A stretch of DNA of 64,000 bases from Apiospora phragmitis. Lineage: Eukaryota > Ascomycota > Sordariomycetes > Amphisphaeriales > Apiosporaceae. Shown piece by piece: positions 12,414 to 23,285 of this stretch (positions are counted from its first letter, which is position 1; each line of letters opens with the position of its first letter). The stretch is taken from contig JAQQWL010000001.1 of assembly GCA_038363925.1 (NCBI GenBank), positions 1,798,001 through 1,862,000 on the forward strand. Reading direction: 5' to 3'. The notes under the pieces were generated by a model that made no database searches, was not told the origin of the DNA, and worked only from the letters and a program-made list of their open reading frames with translations. Both the position numbers and the translations under genes were made by a program.

Positions 12414-13544
12414 TGGAGGATTCGAACCTGCGCACGATTTTTGGGTAGCGTGGAGTTATGATGATGCATGCTATATGACGTTAGGGTTAATGAACGGTGG
12501 GCATTGGGAAGGTTATGGAAAGGATGGCGAATTTGGCTCTGGAATTTCTATGCTATATCGTAGGTAGATAGGTAGTAGTTAGTTGGTCTTCTGGAAAGTC
12601 GGCAACGATGGATTGAGGTTCGGACGTGACACCACGGTGGTGTATGATAGGTGTTTGGGTTATTGAGATTCTTGACTGTATCAATTTGAAATAACATACA
12701 TATCAACCCAAGCTGTAAAAGCGATCTGGCCCAATATGAAGAAGTGTCACCACCGTATGTTCGGCGCCTATAGAGAGCCAACGGTGCTAAGGTTGCCTGT
12801 TGGAATGCTGTTTGAGTGCGGCATGTCAAACCTAGGCCATGCGTTAGGGGGGGGTACCGCTAATCCATGCAGTGTAGCATTGAGCTATGCATTGAAACCT
12901 CCCAGTCGGGAGACGACAGCATTCGTAAAGTAGTTTCTACATTCACAGGCGCGTTTGCGTTATGAATAATGTTTCTTTGCGTAATTATCTCCTCCTCCTG
13001 GGTGGCAACCACAAGCCGGCGATTCTTGGTTCGAAAGAGCGTTGAATCATACCATGAAGCGCGGCCTGCCCGCTAAAACCTGCCATTTAAGCATGCTAAA
13101 AATCGGCATTGAATTTCCATCGACACGAACAAAGATATCATAAATACCTGTAAGCTACCTCTTATATGAATCTCAGGTGCAATGGATGTCCAAACGACAC
13201 TCCTGCAGTTGAGTGACCCCTGGAAGTGCGCAGCCAGCCTAGCCAAGTGATGAGATTGGGATCGGGCCCGGAAGAATGATCCAACCGGATGCGGGCGACT
13301 TCCACCCACGATGTAAGTATCTAGGTATCGCCCACCCCTCCGGATCCATTGATCAATTGGCCCAGCACCTTGCTGGGTTTAGTGCTCGGAAAAGTACAGA
13401 TTGTACGTTTAGGTGTACCCAGAAATCGATGACATTTTGGGCCCTCTTGATTGTCTCACAATACCATCCTTCTTCCAGACAACATAAGAGAAGAGCCTAC
13501 TAGAATGTTATGTGAGGCCCTTTCGCACCTCCTCTCTCTCAATA
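12414..13544. other. Intergenic region upstream of the P5A ATPase
   Basis: No gene is supported. A tRNA-like TTCGAA heptamer at about 12420-12430 has no matching stem and is not a tRNA. Confidence 0.45.
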
Positions 13545-16500
13545 ATGGCTCCTCTGGTCGACAATAACCAGATCAAGAGCGCCGAGCTGCTCTCGCCGCT
13601 CCCAACTTATCTGCATCTCTACGTTTGGCCATTCGCGATAATATGGCCCATCTTTGCCCGCTATTACTACACGCCCGAGCTCTATGAGAAGCACATCGCC
13701 TCCCAGGAATGGACCTTCGTCTGGTGCGCCACCATCATCACCTGCCAGAGCTTGGTCTGGCTCAGCACCAATTGGAGTGTCAACCTGAAGGGTACCTTCA
13801 CTGCGACCAAGGCGAAGAAGGTCGAAGAGGCCCAGTTGATCAAGGTCATTCCTATCGCAAACGCGGGCACGGCCGAGATCTGTAAGCTCGAGCGCATCCA
13901 GGTAGGCGCTTCCCCATCATACCCTATGCACTGCAAAACCCCACTGCTAGCATTGAATGAATACTAACTTGCTACTTGCAGGTTGCTGGCAAGCCCAATA
14001 CGTCGTTCCTTTTCCAAAAGCGTCGATTCCTCTTCAACGAAGAGACCCGCTCCTTTAGCCCGCTCGTCTACAGTATCGATGCCGACCCGAAGCCTACCCT
14101 GGAAACATACCAAAAGTCCAATGGTATCGCCACCCAGGCTGAGTTGACCCGCCTGGAGCAATACTATGGCGATAATACTTTCGACATTCCTGTCCCTACC
14201 TTCACGGAGCTCTTCCGCGAGCACGCCGTCGCCCCATTCTTCGTCTTCCAGATCTTCTGTGTCGGCCTCTGGATGTTGGACGAGTACTGGTACTACTCGC
14301 TGTTCACCTTATTCATGCTCGTCATGTTCGAAAGCACCGTGGTTTGGCAGCGACAGCGCACACTGACCGAGTTCCGCGGAATGAGCATCAAGCCTTACGA
14401 CATGTGGGTTTACCGGCTGGGCAAGTGGATCGAGGTCCAGAGTGATAAGCTGCTCCCTGGCGATCTGGTCTCTGTTGGTAGAACAAAGGAAGACAGTGGC
14501 GTTGCCTGCGATTTGCTCCTCGTCGAGGGTACTGCGATCGTAAACGAGGCAATGCTTTCCGGTGAGAGTACCCTCTCCTGAAAGACTCTGTTCAGCTGCG
14601 CCCCGGCACGCTACCATCGACACCGAGGGTCTGGACAAAAACTCGTTCCTCTGGGGAGGTACCAAGGTTCTCCAAATCACCCATGGAAACCCCGACGAGG
14701 AGAAGCCAAAACTGGCCTCCGGTGTTCGCCCTCCGCCAGACAATGGAGCTATGGCTATCGTTCTGAAGACGGGCTTCGAGACTTCCCAGGGTAGCTTGGT
14801 TCGAACCATGATCTACTCGACTGAGCGTGTTTCTGCAAACAACGCCGAGGCTCTGTTCTTCATCCTGTTCCTGCTTATCTTCGCGTTGGCTGCATCTTGG
14901 TACGTTTGGGACGAGGGTGTTAAGAAGGATCGTAAGCGATCCAAGCTTCTTCTCGACTGCATCTTGATTGTCACCAGCGTTGTCCCCCCTGAGCTTCCCA
15001 TGGAGCTCAGTCTGGCCGTCAACACCAGTCTTGCTGCTCTCGCGAAATTCGCCATCTTCTGCACTGAACCTTTCCGTATCCCCTTTGCTGGTCGCATCGA
15101 TATCGCTTGCTTCGACAAGACTGGAACTTTGACCGGCGAGGACCTGGTTGTGGAAGGTATTGCTGGCCTGGGTCTTGGTCACTCAGGAACCCATACGCCC
15201 AAGGAATCCGATGGTGCCCATAGCTATATGACACCCGTCCACCAAGCCGGTATGGAGACTACCTTGGTCTTGGCTACCGCACACGCTCTCGTCAAACTGG
15301 AAGAAGGCGACGTTGTCGGTGACCCTATGGAGAAGGCCACGCTATCCGCCCTTGGATGGCAGCTTGGCAAAAACGATTCGCTCACTACCAAACCTGCTAT
15401 CGCAGCCGCTGGTGGTACCGCTGGCTCTGTTCAAGTTAAACGCCGATTCCAATTCTCATCTGCTCTGAAGCGTCAAAGCTCTGTTGCTACAGTCCACGCC
15501 ACTGACCCCAAGACTGGTAACAAGATGAGAGGTACTTTTGTCGGTGTCAAAGGCGCACCCGAGACCATCATGAAGATGCTTACGACTGTCCCTGCTGACT
15601 ACGAAGAAACTTTCAAGTATTTTACCCGTCGTGGTTCTCGAGTTTTGGCTCTCGCCTACAAACAGTTGTCAACCGACGATGAGCTTAAATCGGGTAGAAT
15701 CAACGATCTGAAGCGGGAGAAGGTTGAGGCTGACCTTATCTTTGCTGGGTTCTTGGTACTACAGTGCCCCTTAAAGGACGATGCTAAGGAGGCTGTGCGC
15801 ATGCTCAACGAAAGCAGTCACCGTGTGGTCATGATCACTGGAGACAACCCACTTACTGCTGTTCATGTCGCTCGCGAAGTTGAGATTGTCGACCGTGATG
15901 TCTTGATCCTGGATGCTCCTGAGCATAGCGACCGTGGCGATCAGCTGGTTTGGCGAAGTGCCGATGACAAGGTCACGATCAGCGTTGACCCATCCAAGCC
16001 CATTGATCCGACTATCCTCAAGGAGAAAGACATCTGCATTACAGGATATGCTCTCACTCAACTAAGGGGAATACTTCTGCATGGTTTTCTATCCTGCGTC
16101 ATACTTGGGCTCTATGCCCGTGTGTCGCCCAAGCAAAAGGAAGAAATTCTCCTGGGTCTCAAAGATATGGGCTACTACACTCTGATGGCCGGTGACGGAA
16201 CAAATGATGTTGGAGCTTTGAAGCAAGCGCACATCGGTGTTGCGCTGCTCAATGGAACACCCAAGATCTTACTCGTATCGCAGAGCACTCCCGCAACACC
16301 AAGATGAAGGAGCTATATCAGAAGCAAATCGACCTGATGAAGCGTTTCAACCAGCCTGCGCCCCCTGTTCCTGTTCTCATCGCTCATCTGTACCCTCCCG
16401 GACCCACCAACCCACACTGGCAGAAGGCTATTGAAAGAGAAGCACAGAGGAAGGGTATCAGTGCTGAGGAATACGCCAAGCAGAACGGACAAGCCATCGA

Positions 16501-17669
16501 GACCATCACTACTCCCGCCGCTCAGCAGCTGATCAACAACGACCCTAGGGCTGCCAAGCAACAGGAGGCGATTAAGAAAGCCTCGAGCCTCGCTGATAAG
16601 CTGACGTCGGGCATGATGGAGCAGGAATTGGGCGACGACGAGCCACCCAGCTTGAAGCTTGGCGATGCATCAGTTGCCGCACCCTTCACCAGTAAACTGC
16701 GAAACGTTGTTGCTATTCCCAACATTATCCGCCAAGGTCGTTGCACTCTCGTCGCCACCATCCAGATGTACAAGATTCTTGCGCTCAACTGTTTGATTAG
16801 CGCCTACAGTCTGAGTGTCCTCTATCTGGAGGGTATCAAGTTTGGCGACGGTCAAATCACCATCAGTGGTATGCTCATGTCTGTCTGCTTCCTTTCCATT
16901 TCCCGAGCGAAGTCTGTCGAGGGACTTTCCAAGGAACGCCCCCAGCCGAACATCTTCAACTTCTACATTATCGGTTCCATCCTTGGGCAGTTCGCCGTCC
17001 ACATTGTCACCTTGATCTACATGGCTCGGTTTGTAGAGAACTTCGAGGAGTAAGTGGCATTGCCTGACCCATGTTTGACATTATACCAGCTAACACCCTC
17101 GCAGGAAAGATCCAAACGTCGACCTGGAGGCCGAGTTCAAGCCAAGCCTTCTCAATAGTGCGGTCTATTTGCTCCAACTTATCCAACAAATCTCTACCTT
17201 CGCCGTGAACTATCAAGGTCGACCCTTCCGTGAGTCGCTGTCGGAAAACAAGGGCATGTTCTACGGCATCATTGGTGTCACTGCTATCGCGTTCTCCTGC
17301 TCCACCGAGTTCATCCCTGAACTGAACGAACAAATGAAGCTGGTCCCCTTCAAGAGCGAATTCAAGACGACATTAACTAGCGTTATGATGCTTGACTTTG
17401 TGGGCTGCTATTTCATTGAAATTGTCCTCAAGGCACTCTTCAGTGACTTCCGGCCTCGCGACATCGCCCTTCGCCGACCGGAACAGAACAAGCGAGAGGC
17501 GGACCGCAAAGCCATTGAACGGGCCGAGAAGGACGCGAGGGAAGAGCAAGCTCGCCTCGCTAAGGTCGAGGAGTTCGAGCGAAAGATGGACGAGAAGCGA
17601 AGAAAGATCCAGCAATGGACTGAGGGAGGCAACCAGGCGGCTCAGGCCTCTCCAGCTGCAACCCGGTAA
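13545..17669 (+). CDS. spf1: P5A-type cation-transporting ATPase of the ER (Spf1 homologue), five single-base indels
   Basis: Spf1 is the endoplasmic-reticulum P5A ATPase that removes mistargeted tail-anchored and signal helices from the ER membrane. The start is ATG at 13545 (MAPLVDNNQIKSAELL). Introns are at 13902-13981 and 17050-17104. Landmarks are NEAMLSGEST (actuator, about residue 310), the P5A-specific VPPELPMELS in the ion-path helix, FDKTGTLTGED with the phosphorylated Asp (about 497), the ARVSPKQKEEIL segment and AGDGTNDVGALKQAH (about 856). It ends in a charged coiled coil (EAERKAIERAEKDAREE-like) of about 60 residues. Five indels disturb the frame: near 14572, 14608, 16070, 16110 and 16262. 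Corrected, it has about 1330 residues, the usual length in filamentous fungi. The conserved cores are intact, so I read it as a functional gene with sequence errors. Confidence 0.93.
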
Positions 17670-18269
17670 TCTAGGCGGTTGAGGAGAGGGGTGATGTCTT
17701 AGAAGTAGTTGATGACACGTTATGTAGAAATGGAGCAATCCCGATGGATTGCTATGATAGATGATGGTGTACTTTTATCCGGATCCTCTCCATATCACCG
17801 AATAAGCATGGTACATATTAATAACTGAAACAAACTCACTTCTATGAAGAAGACAACGCGTCACCTCTGGACAGATCTCACGAGCGTCGTCTATATCAAC
17901 ACGAAGCCATATGGGCGCAGTTAGCACCCACACCCGGTCAAACTTCGGGTACCACCTAACTTGGGTTAGGAAGTAACCTTAGGCCCAGCTGTCATCCTGC
18001 AACCCCGTAATCGAACCCCATACCAAGACCAGCAGCACCTAACCTAACCTGACGCCATGACTGAGTCACAGTCGTTATCAACTTAGACCTCATTCGTTAA
18101 AGACCACGTCGCTGCTTCCTCTCGAAGCCAGAATAACCCCATCTGGCATTTTCTCTTTACAGTATAAGAAGACAGGGCTGCTCTAGATATTGTACATCGC
18201 CAATAGACATCCAAGAGCTTTCTACCTGATCCCTAACACCTTGCCGCTGCTACTACCGCCCCGCCCCAC
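17670..18269. other. Intergenic region before the CofD-like gene
   Basis: No gene is seen. A short imperfect CCTAACC repeat occurs at about 18035-18050; it is too short to be telomeric. Confidence 0.4.
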
Positions 18270-19895
18270 ATGGAAACGGCCAAGGGAAAAGGGGTCGTGA
18301 TCTTCGGAGGCGGCACCGCGACGAATAGCTTAGTGGATATCTTCAACGATCTGCGCGAGAGCCGCGCCTGCACCCTCAGCTACGTCATTCCGATCAGCGA
18401 CAATGGCGGCAGCTCTTCTGAATTGATTCGCGTTTTTGGCGGGCCTGGTAAGAACCGTCTAGAGACTTCCTGACGTTGGTAGATGGGGTGTGCTAACGGC
18501 AAGATAGGTATTGGTGATATACGGAGTGAGTTCCCCGTCCTGGGTTTTCTGCAGTCGACAATGAAAAACCTAATCCATGCTGCCCAGGTCGTCTCGTCCG
18601 TCTCATCCCGGCAGGCCCCGAGGGCAACGCGGACCTCGCCGCCACCAAGGCGCTGTTCAACTACCGGCTCAGCTCGGAGGCCAACGCGGCGCGCGCCGAG
18701 TGGCTAGACGTCGTGGAAGGTCGCCATGAGATCTGGACCGGCGTCTCGAGCGAGAAGAAGGAGCTCATCCGGCCGTTCTTCAACCATGTCAACATGGAGA
18801 TCGTCAAGCGGGCGCGGCCGAGTAGCACGTTCAATTTCGGGCGGGCGGCGGTGGGGAATTTGTTTTTGACAGGGTGAGTGGAAGTTATGTCAAGCTATAT
18901 AAGCATGGTCGAAACTGATTAATAAACACGTGCAGTGCCCGTATCTTCCTGGGATCATTGGAGTCGGCCATCTATCTCCTGAGCCAGGTTTGCGCCATCC
19001 CTCCTCACACCCTAGTTTCTCCCAGCTATTAACACGAGCTTCACCCACCACATCTCCGCCGGCTTGGCCGACAAGACCATCATCACGGGCCAGAACGCCA
19101 TCTCGCACCCCAGCGCGCCCACCTCGCTGCCGGACATCGCGGCGGCCGCAGCGACGCAAGACGTGGCGAGCCAGCAGATAGAAGACACGGACGTGCACGA
19201 CCTCATCGAGGACGCCAACCTGCCGGGCTCTCCTGCCGACGCTGCGCAAGCAGTACATCGAGTTCTCCAAGTCCTCCAGCGAGGAGGACCTGAGCTCGCG
19301 CATCGAGCGCGTCTGGTACATCAACCCCTACGGCCACGAGATCCGCCCCCGCGCCAACCCCAAGGTGCTCGACGCCGTCGCCGGCGCGGGCGCCGTCATT
19401 TACTCCGTCGGCTCGCTCTACACGTCGCTCGTGCCGAGCCTGATCCTGCGGGGCGTGGGGCGCCGCCGTCGCGGCGGCCCCGCGGGGGTGGTCAAGGTGC
19501 TGATCCTCAATTCGAGCTTGGATCGCGAGACGGGGCCTAGCGCGGACCCGTTCTCGGCGGCGGATTTCGTGAGGGCCATCGTGCGGGCGTTGCGGGAGAG
19601 CCAGGCGGCCGATGTGCGGCAAGTGGAGGAAGCTGGCAGCCGCAGAAGCGGCAATACAAGCGCCGACGAGGTGCGCAAATACGTCACGCATGTTATTCAC
19701 CTCGAGGGCGACGGCACGCCGAAGGTGGAGAGGGATGAGCTGGCTCGCCTCGGGGTGGAGCCGGTTCGTGTCTACGGGCGCAGGGTGGACGGCATGTTGA
19801 GGTACGATGAGGGCGGGCTCATGAGGGCCATTGAGGCCGTCATCGGCACCGGGCGCGAGATTATGGGCAGGAGTCGAAGAAATACGAAACAATAA
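18270..19895 (+). CDS. CofD/YvcK (UPF0052) family protein with an 18-nt microexon
   Basis: The start is ATG at 18270 (METAKGKGVVIFGGGTATN). Four exons fit: 18270-18447, 18508-18525, 18588-18873 and 18936-19895. The second is an 18-nt microexon encoding the conserved GIGDIR. Two extra C residues (near 19022 and 19232) must be removed, giving 479 residues. The N-terminal GGGTATNSL loop, the SDNGGSSSELIRVFGGPG segment, the GDIRSRLVRLIP segment and FNFGRAAVGNLFLTGARIFLG match the CofD-like fold shared by archaeal 2-phospho-lactate transferase CofD, bacterial YvcK and budding-yeast YNL011C. Fungi do not make coenzyme F420 by the archaeal route as far as is known, so the role is more likely YvcK-like nucleotide-sugar binding or metabolic control. 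That is inference. Confidence 0.85.
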
Positions 19896-20486
19896 TTCGT
19901 TGTTTTTTTTTACCGAAACCTTGTCATTCTTACCTCCAATTACGTGCTGGACTCGCTATAGATGAGATGCCGTTAGATGTACATGGATAGGACCATCAGC
20001 AGAGAGAGAGAGAGAGCTCAGACAACAATGAGGTCATTGGGCCTTAAGGCTTCTTTAATCAATCAGACACAACTTGACATCCAACACGACGATCTTTTAA
20101 TCAAGAACCTCTGTGAATGAACATCAGATATCAATTGATTAATACAAGGTGAAATAACTGTGTTCAGAACCACCGACTCTCCATGTGTTCGAAGACCATC
20201 TCACGAAACACCGGATGCCGTAGTTTCCCCGAGCACCGATCGATCCGGGCGCCATACCCAAAAGAGGACAAGTATCTCAACAAGAAAGTGCTTACCCGGA
20301 TGGAGGGAGTTTTCCGGACAACTGGGATCTAAAAAGCTCAATTAGTTATTTAGACCATCGTCACTTCTTCTATTTTCTTCTTTCCCAATCCCAAGACTTG
20401 ACTTGACGGCCATTGTTCAGCCTTCAATCCCGACCCTCCCTCTGTTCAATTCTTTCTCCAGATAAGCAACAGTCCCAGCAGTCAAT
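19896..20486. other. Promoter region of malate dehydrogenase
   Basis: This holds a short (GA)n run at about 20002-20016 and a pyrimidine-rich leader (TCTTCTATTTTCTTCTTTCC) before the ATG. There is no other gene. Confidence 0.45.
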
Positions 20487-21706
20487 ATGCTTCCTGCCGT
20501 TTCCCGCATGGCCTTTGGCGCTTTCCAGCGCCGTGCCTTCTCCGCCTCGGCCAGAGACGTAAGTGAAGCCCGCCTCTTGTCCGGTGCATCCAGCGCCAGT
20601 TAAAGCTTCCCCATGGGCTTCCCAATTGGGTGGCCAATTGCAATTGCTAACTCTTCATGTGCTGCACAGCTGTCCAAGGTCGCTGTTCTCGGCGCTGCTG
20701 GCGGTATCGGCCAGCCTCTGTCGCTACTGCTCAAGCTCAACCCCAGAGTCACTGAGCTTGCTCTGTACGATATCCGCGGTGGACCCGGTAAGTCGCTTAA
20801 TAACAAGTTCCCTCATCCTCCCAAACCCGGCAAGGCCAGCTTACTGACATTCTTGCTTGTCTTCTATAGGTGTCGCTGCTGATATCTCCCACGTCAACAC
20901 CAAGTCCAAGGTCACTGGCTACGAGGCTATCCCTCTGGCCTCGCCAGCGCTGTCAAGGGCGCCGATGTCATCCTCATCCCCGCCGGTGTCCCCCGTAAGC
21001 CCGGCATGACCCGTGACGACCTGTTCAACACCAACGCCTCCATCGTCCGCGACCTCGCCAAGGCCTGTGCTGAGTCTGCCCCCGAGGCCAACCTCCTCAT
21101 CATCGCCAACCCCGTCAACTCCACCGTCCCTATCTGCGCTGAGGTCTACAAGGCCCGTGGTGCTTACAACCCCAAGCGCCTCTTCGGTGTCACCACCCTC
21201 GATGTCGTCCGCGCCTCCCGCTTCGTCTCCGAGACCAAGGGCACCGACCCCAAGGACGAGAACATCACCGTTGTTGGTGGTCACTCCGGTGTTACCATCG
21301 TTCCCTCTTCAGCCAGAGCAAGCACCCCGAGCTGAGCTCCAACGCCGAGATCATCAACCGCGTCCAGTTCGGTGGTGACGAGGTCGTCAAGGCCAAGGAC
21401 GGCGCTGGCTCTGCCACTCTCTCTATGGCCATGGCCGGTGCCCGCATGGCCGAGTCCGTCCTCCGCGCCGCTCAGGGCGAGAAGGGTGTTGTCGAGCCCA
21501 CCTTCGTTGACAGCCCTCTGTACAAGGACCAGGGTGTCGACTTCTTCGCCTCCAAGGTTGAGCTCGGCCCCAACGGTGTCGAGAAGATCCTGCCCATCGG
21601 TGAGGTCAACGCTGCCGAGGAGAAGCTCATCGAGGCTTGCTTGGCCGACCTGAAGAAAAACATCGCCAAGGGTGTCAGCTTCGTCCAGGCCAACCCCGGC
21701 AAATAA
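20487..21706 (+). CDS. Mitochondrial malate dehydrogenase (two missing C bases)
   Basis: This enzyme interconverts malate and oxaloacetate with NAD in the tricarboxylic acid cycle. The start is ATG at 20487. The N-terminal [20 protein letters not shown] is a typical arginine-rich mitochondrial presequence. Introns are at 20559-20669 and 20788-20869. Visible signatures are the NAD loop [19 protein letters not shown], the substrate loop [19 protein letters not shown] with two arginines, [12 protein letters not shown] and the catalytic histidine in [10 protein letters not shown]. One C is missing near 20932 and another near 21304, both in CCCC runs. With both restored, the protein has 342 residues, the family norm. 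Loss of this enzyme would be damaging, which supports sequencing error over real mutation. Confidence 0.95.
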
Positions 21707-22589
21707 GCGCATGATTATTGTGTCCCATGAAAGGCGGCGTTAAGTGTAAGCCGGAGAATATCCGACTCGCGAGGGTTTGGAATGGCTACTACGCTTGGTC
21801 ATGGTCAGGCTAGGGATTGGGTTTCCCTTTTTGCTTGTCTCCGAAGGAGAAGTTATTATAGACTTGTCTTTAAGCTGGCGAGATGTATAATTAAGAGAGC
21901 AAATATAAATGATACCACTTGCCTTTACCATAGCATGATCCCTGAGTGAGTGACTTGTTCGATGATGATTCTCTTTGTATTGTGCCAGCGTTTCATTCCA
22001 GGCTCTGTTATACACTCGCCGCCCTGAATAGCGTTTGCAGTTATTCCAATACCAAGCTTCAATTACAATTCGGAGTCGACTTGTTGTTCAAGCTGGATAC
22101 TTTCTATCCATTGAATAGATCAAGGTTAAGCAAAGACCTAAGCTCTTTCTTTTCATATATCGCCGCCCCTTTATGACACGCCGCCCCTTTCTAGGCCACT
22201 CTGGGCTAACCTGAAGACTTCACTTTGAGTCGAAGGAGTTCAAAGCATTCACTGATGTTGTGGTTTTCACTGTTATTAGCCTCGTGCCAAAGAACGGCAT
22301 TTCTATACGATTCACAGCATTGTGTATTCACCATGATTTGGTTGCCCCGGTTGCGGCCCCTGCGGGGCTGGGTCTGTAGCAGTCCCAGGGCAACCAAGAT
22401 CGTCTCATTAGAAGTCGACAAACAGAGCCGTATTGAATGCTTGCGTAGCCGCGACTCACGATCCTTGCGCAGCCGCAAGTCGCGGCCCTGCACCGCTGCA
22501 GCTCACGATCGTGTGTGGCTTCAATGTACTTCTTGCTAGATAATAATTGACCATTCTTTCCACAACCCTCTGGGGAAAATACAAACTTG
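21707..22589. other. Intergenic region downstream of malate dehydrogenase
   Basis: The first 500 bases are AT-rich 3' flank. At 22330-22500 there is a GC-richer patch of short repeated words such as GCAGCCGC and GCGTAGCCGCG. No coding region is supported. Confidence 0.4.
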
Positions 22590-23280
22590 CCAGCCAAGCC
22601 TTCGAGTGAACCTCACGCTCGCAGCACACTAGATCTTTGCAAACCAAATTCCGTCCGTTCTGCTTCAACAAACTTCCGTCTCAAGGCCTCTTCCGTCTCA
22701 AGGTACTGTTCAGAGGTATATCTTGGCGTATTGCAGTGTGCAGACTACCTCTGCGCACCTCAACCGCCACAAGCTCGCCAACCAAGCCTTCGAGCCTCAC
22801 ACTAGCAGCACATTCGCGGGCAGCACTTCTTCGCCAAAACTCAAGACCATCCTTCTGCTTCAACGCTCTTCCGTCCCAAGGGCATTTCCGTCTCAATGCT
22901 CTTCCGTCTCAAGGGCTCTTTCGTCTCAAGGTATTATTCAGAGATATCTCGCCGTATTACAGCCTCCAGACCTCCCATTCGCAGACAGCACCTCTTTGCA
23001 AAATTACCCTTCTGCCTCAACGCTCTCAGCTCCAAGGTACTGTTCAAGCATATACCTCGCCGTATTAGAGAGTGAGACTGCATTCAATCTCCGAGCACCC
23101 TTCAAAACCCGCAGCACATCAGCTCTTTGCGAGCTAAGAACCATCCTTCTTCTGCTTCAACACTCTTTCCTCTTAAGGGCTCTTCCGTTCCAAGGCCTTC
23201 CGTTTCAAGGGCCTTTTCGTCTCAAGGGCTCTTCCGTCTCAAGCTCGTCACAGCTACCAGATAAACAAGAGCATCCAAGG
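22590..23280 (+). repeat. Degenerate tandem repeat array in the leader of the APH-like gene
   Basis: About four diverged units of roughly 110-240 bp follow one another. A unit has, in order: a GCAGCAC box, CTCTTTGC with an A-rich stretch, CCTTCTGCTTCAACGCTC, one to five copies of TTCCGTCTCAAGG, then a box like GGTACTGTTCAGAGATAT and CGCCGTATTACAG. Unit ends are near 22735, 22972 and 23072, and the last unit runs into the start codon at 23286. The small TTCCGTCTCAAGG word also expands on its own (for example 22866-22932 and 23165-23245). The array is pyrimidine-rich and probably transcribed as 5' leader. Confidence 0.7.
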
Positions 23281-23285
23281 TCATC

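Noticed and set aside
12416..12434. Possible minus-strand tRNA T-arm (GGATTCGAACCTGC)
   Set aside because: The five-base stem does not pair, and no other arm is present; it directly follows a stop codon by chance.
18030..18055. CCTAACC words suggesting telomeric repeat
   Set aside because: Only two imperfect units occur, inside a normal intergenic region.
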